Assembly (NCBI RefSeq): GCF_900187565.1
Contig: NZ_FYED01000006.1
Span: forward strand, 124,001-188,000
Source of the DNA: Pseudomonas sp. Irchel 3A7
GTDB taxonomy: Bacteria; Pseudomonadota; Gammaproteobacteria; Pseudomonadales; Pseudomonadaceae
Length of the DNA stretch: 64,000 bases
Direction of reading: 5' to 3'
Shown: positions 63,176 to 64,000 of the stretch, one piece after another
Position numbering within the stretch: the first letter of the stretch is position 1
How the letters are laid out: each line of letters starts with the position of its first letter
Notes under the pieces: model-generated
Told to the model about the DNA's origin: nothing
Database searches by the model: none
The model's input: only the letters and a program-made list of their open reading frames with translations
Position numbers and translations under genes: made by a program

Positions 63176-64000
63176 TTACTTGCTGGCGACTGTCTCCGGC
63201 TGCCAGCCGCCACCGAGGGCCTTGTAGATCGCGACGATGCCGCGATACAGATCGACTTCGGCCTGGGCCTGGGTGTCTTCCGCCGCCAGGCGTTCACGCT
63301 GGGCATCGAGCAGCACGAGGAAGTCGGCGGAGCCTTCGCGGTAGCGGACTTCGGCGAGGTCGGCAGCGGAACGGCTCGATTCACTCTGACGTATCAGCGA
63401 GATCAGGCGCTGTTGGCGTTTGCCGTAGTCGCTGAAGGCGTTTTCCGATTCTTCCAGGGCCAGCAACACCTGCTGCTCGTAACTCGCCAGCGCGCCTTCG
63501 GCATCGGCATCGGCACCACGCAGGCGGGCACGCACACTGCCCAGGTCGAATGCCGCCCAAGTGATGCTCGGACCGAGCGCCCAGGCGTTGGCCGCCGAGG
63601 AGCCGATCTGCGAACCACGCCCGGCGGTGAACCCGAGGAAGCCGCTGAGGCTGACACGCGGGAACAGATCAGCCTTGGCCACGCCGATACGCGCCGTGGC
63701 CGAGGCCAGTTGGCGTTCGGCGCTGAGAATGTCCGGACGGCGTTGCAGCAGCTCACCCGGATCACCGATCGGCAGGGCCTTGGCAATCGCGGGCAAGTCT
63801 TTCGGGCTCAGGTCCACGTTCAACTTGTCCGGGCGCTGACCCAGCAGCGTGGCGATACGGTTTTTCTGCCGCACCTGCTCGGCCTGCAATTGCGGCACGC
63901 TGGCTTCGACCGAAGCCAGGCGGGCATCGGCACGCTCGACATCGAGCTGATCGCCAACGCCGGCATCGCGCAGGCTGACAGTGATCTTGCGCGACTCCTG
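63176..64000 (-). CDS. Outer-membrane efflux lipoprotein (NodT/OprM type), partial
   Basis: The C-terminal 274 residues are present; the start is beyond the window. The sequence has TolC/NodT-like features: IATLLGQRPDKLNVDLSPKDLP, GDPGELLQRRPDILSAERQLASATARIGVAKADLFPRVSLSGFLG and DLAEVRYREGSADFLVLLDAQRERLAAED. Such channels complete RND or other tripartite pumps. The reading frame is open to 64000. It is in reverse orientation to the FUSC operon, so it probably belongs to a separate pump upstream of it. Confidence 0.88.
   Translation of the reverse strand, partial: QESRKITVSLRDAGVGDQLDVERADARLASVEASVPQLQAEQVRQKNRIATLLGQRPDKLNVDLSPKDLPAIAKALPIGDPGELLQRRPDILSAERQLASATARIGVAKADLFPRVSLSGFLGFTAGRGSQIGSSAANAWALGPSITWAAFDLGSVRARLRGADADAEGALASYEQQVLLALEESENAFSDYGKRQQRLISLIRQSESSRSAADLAEVRYREGSADFLVLLDAQRERLAAEDTQAQAEVDLYRGIVAIYKALGGGWQPETVASK

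Noticed and set aside
62575-63435. Several overlapping frames through the REPIN array
   Set aside because: They translate REP palindromes in every frame (peptides such as PVGASLLAKA) and recur wherever REPINs occur, so they are not genes.

Overview
The window looks like chromosomal DNA of a Pseudomonas of the P. fluorescens group. Three things suggest this: GC-rich coding with short gaps, many REP/REPIN palindromes of the GGGAGCGAGCCTGCTCGCGA type, and typical Pseudomonas loci (fap amyloid operon, mtl mannitol operon, OprD porin, DUF1652, DUF2790 and DUF1656 genes). I see no prophage, insertion sequence, CRISPR array, tRNA or rRNA. All identifications come from reading protein motifs and gene order; no database was searched.

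Layout. 0.1-5.6 kb: complete fapABCDEF functional-amyloid operon on the minus strand, with a candidate sigma-54 promoter and a strong terminator-like hairpin between fapC and fapD. 5.8-12 kb: PnuC plus a small NadR-like kinase, a chemoreceptor, uppP, and a LysR regulator. 12.2-18.6 kb: a fatty-acid modification cluster (chalcone-isomerase-like, DUF3833 lipoprotein, DUF2878, Cfa-like methyltransferase, DUF1365, FAD oxidase, SDR, NTF2-like) read from both ends by promoters carrying paired TGTACA-like sites. 18.9-34 kb: azoreductase, hydrolase, MFS pump, ABC-F protein YbiT, lipid A hydroxylase, Ku, PQQ-type sugar dehydrogenase, a RimK-like/GNAT/CorA-like trio, a short threonine dehydratase and small hypothetical genes. 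34.5-45.8 kb: OprD porin and mtlR-mtlEFGKDYZ for mannitol/polyol uptake and catabolism, with REPINs in three intercistronic gaps. 46-57.8 kb: a signalling island with a glycosyltransferase, three stand-alone receivers, three histidine kinases, CheR and CheB without chemoreceptor or CheA/CheW, and a KaiC-like ATPase coupled to a hybrid kinase. 58-64 kb: a TPR protein, a FUSC/DUF1656/HlyD efflux operon, a 134-bp tandem REPIN array, and a partial outer-membrane efflux lipoprotein cut by the window end.

Working together. Fap genes build an extracellular amyloid. The mtl genes import mannitol by an ABC transporter, oxidise it to fructose (MtlD) and phosphorylate sugars (MtlZ, MtlY). The 12-18 kb cluster matches the light/oxidative-stress cyclopropane or furan fatty-acid loci known in other proteobacteria, but its usual photolyase and LitR regulator genes are not in the window. 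The most unusual parts are the shared TGTACA-type operators of that split cluster, the CheR/CheB/multi-receiver kinase island beside KaiC, the very long octad-repeat linker of FapC, the intra-operon fap terminator, and the amplified REPIN array.
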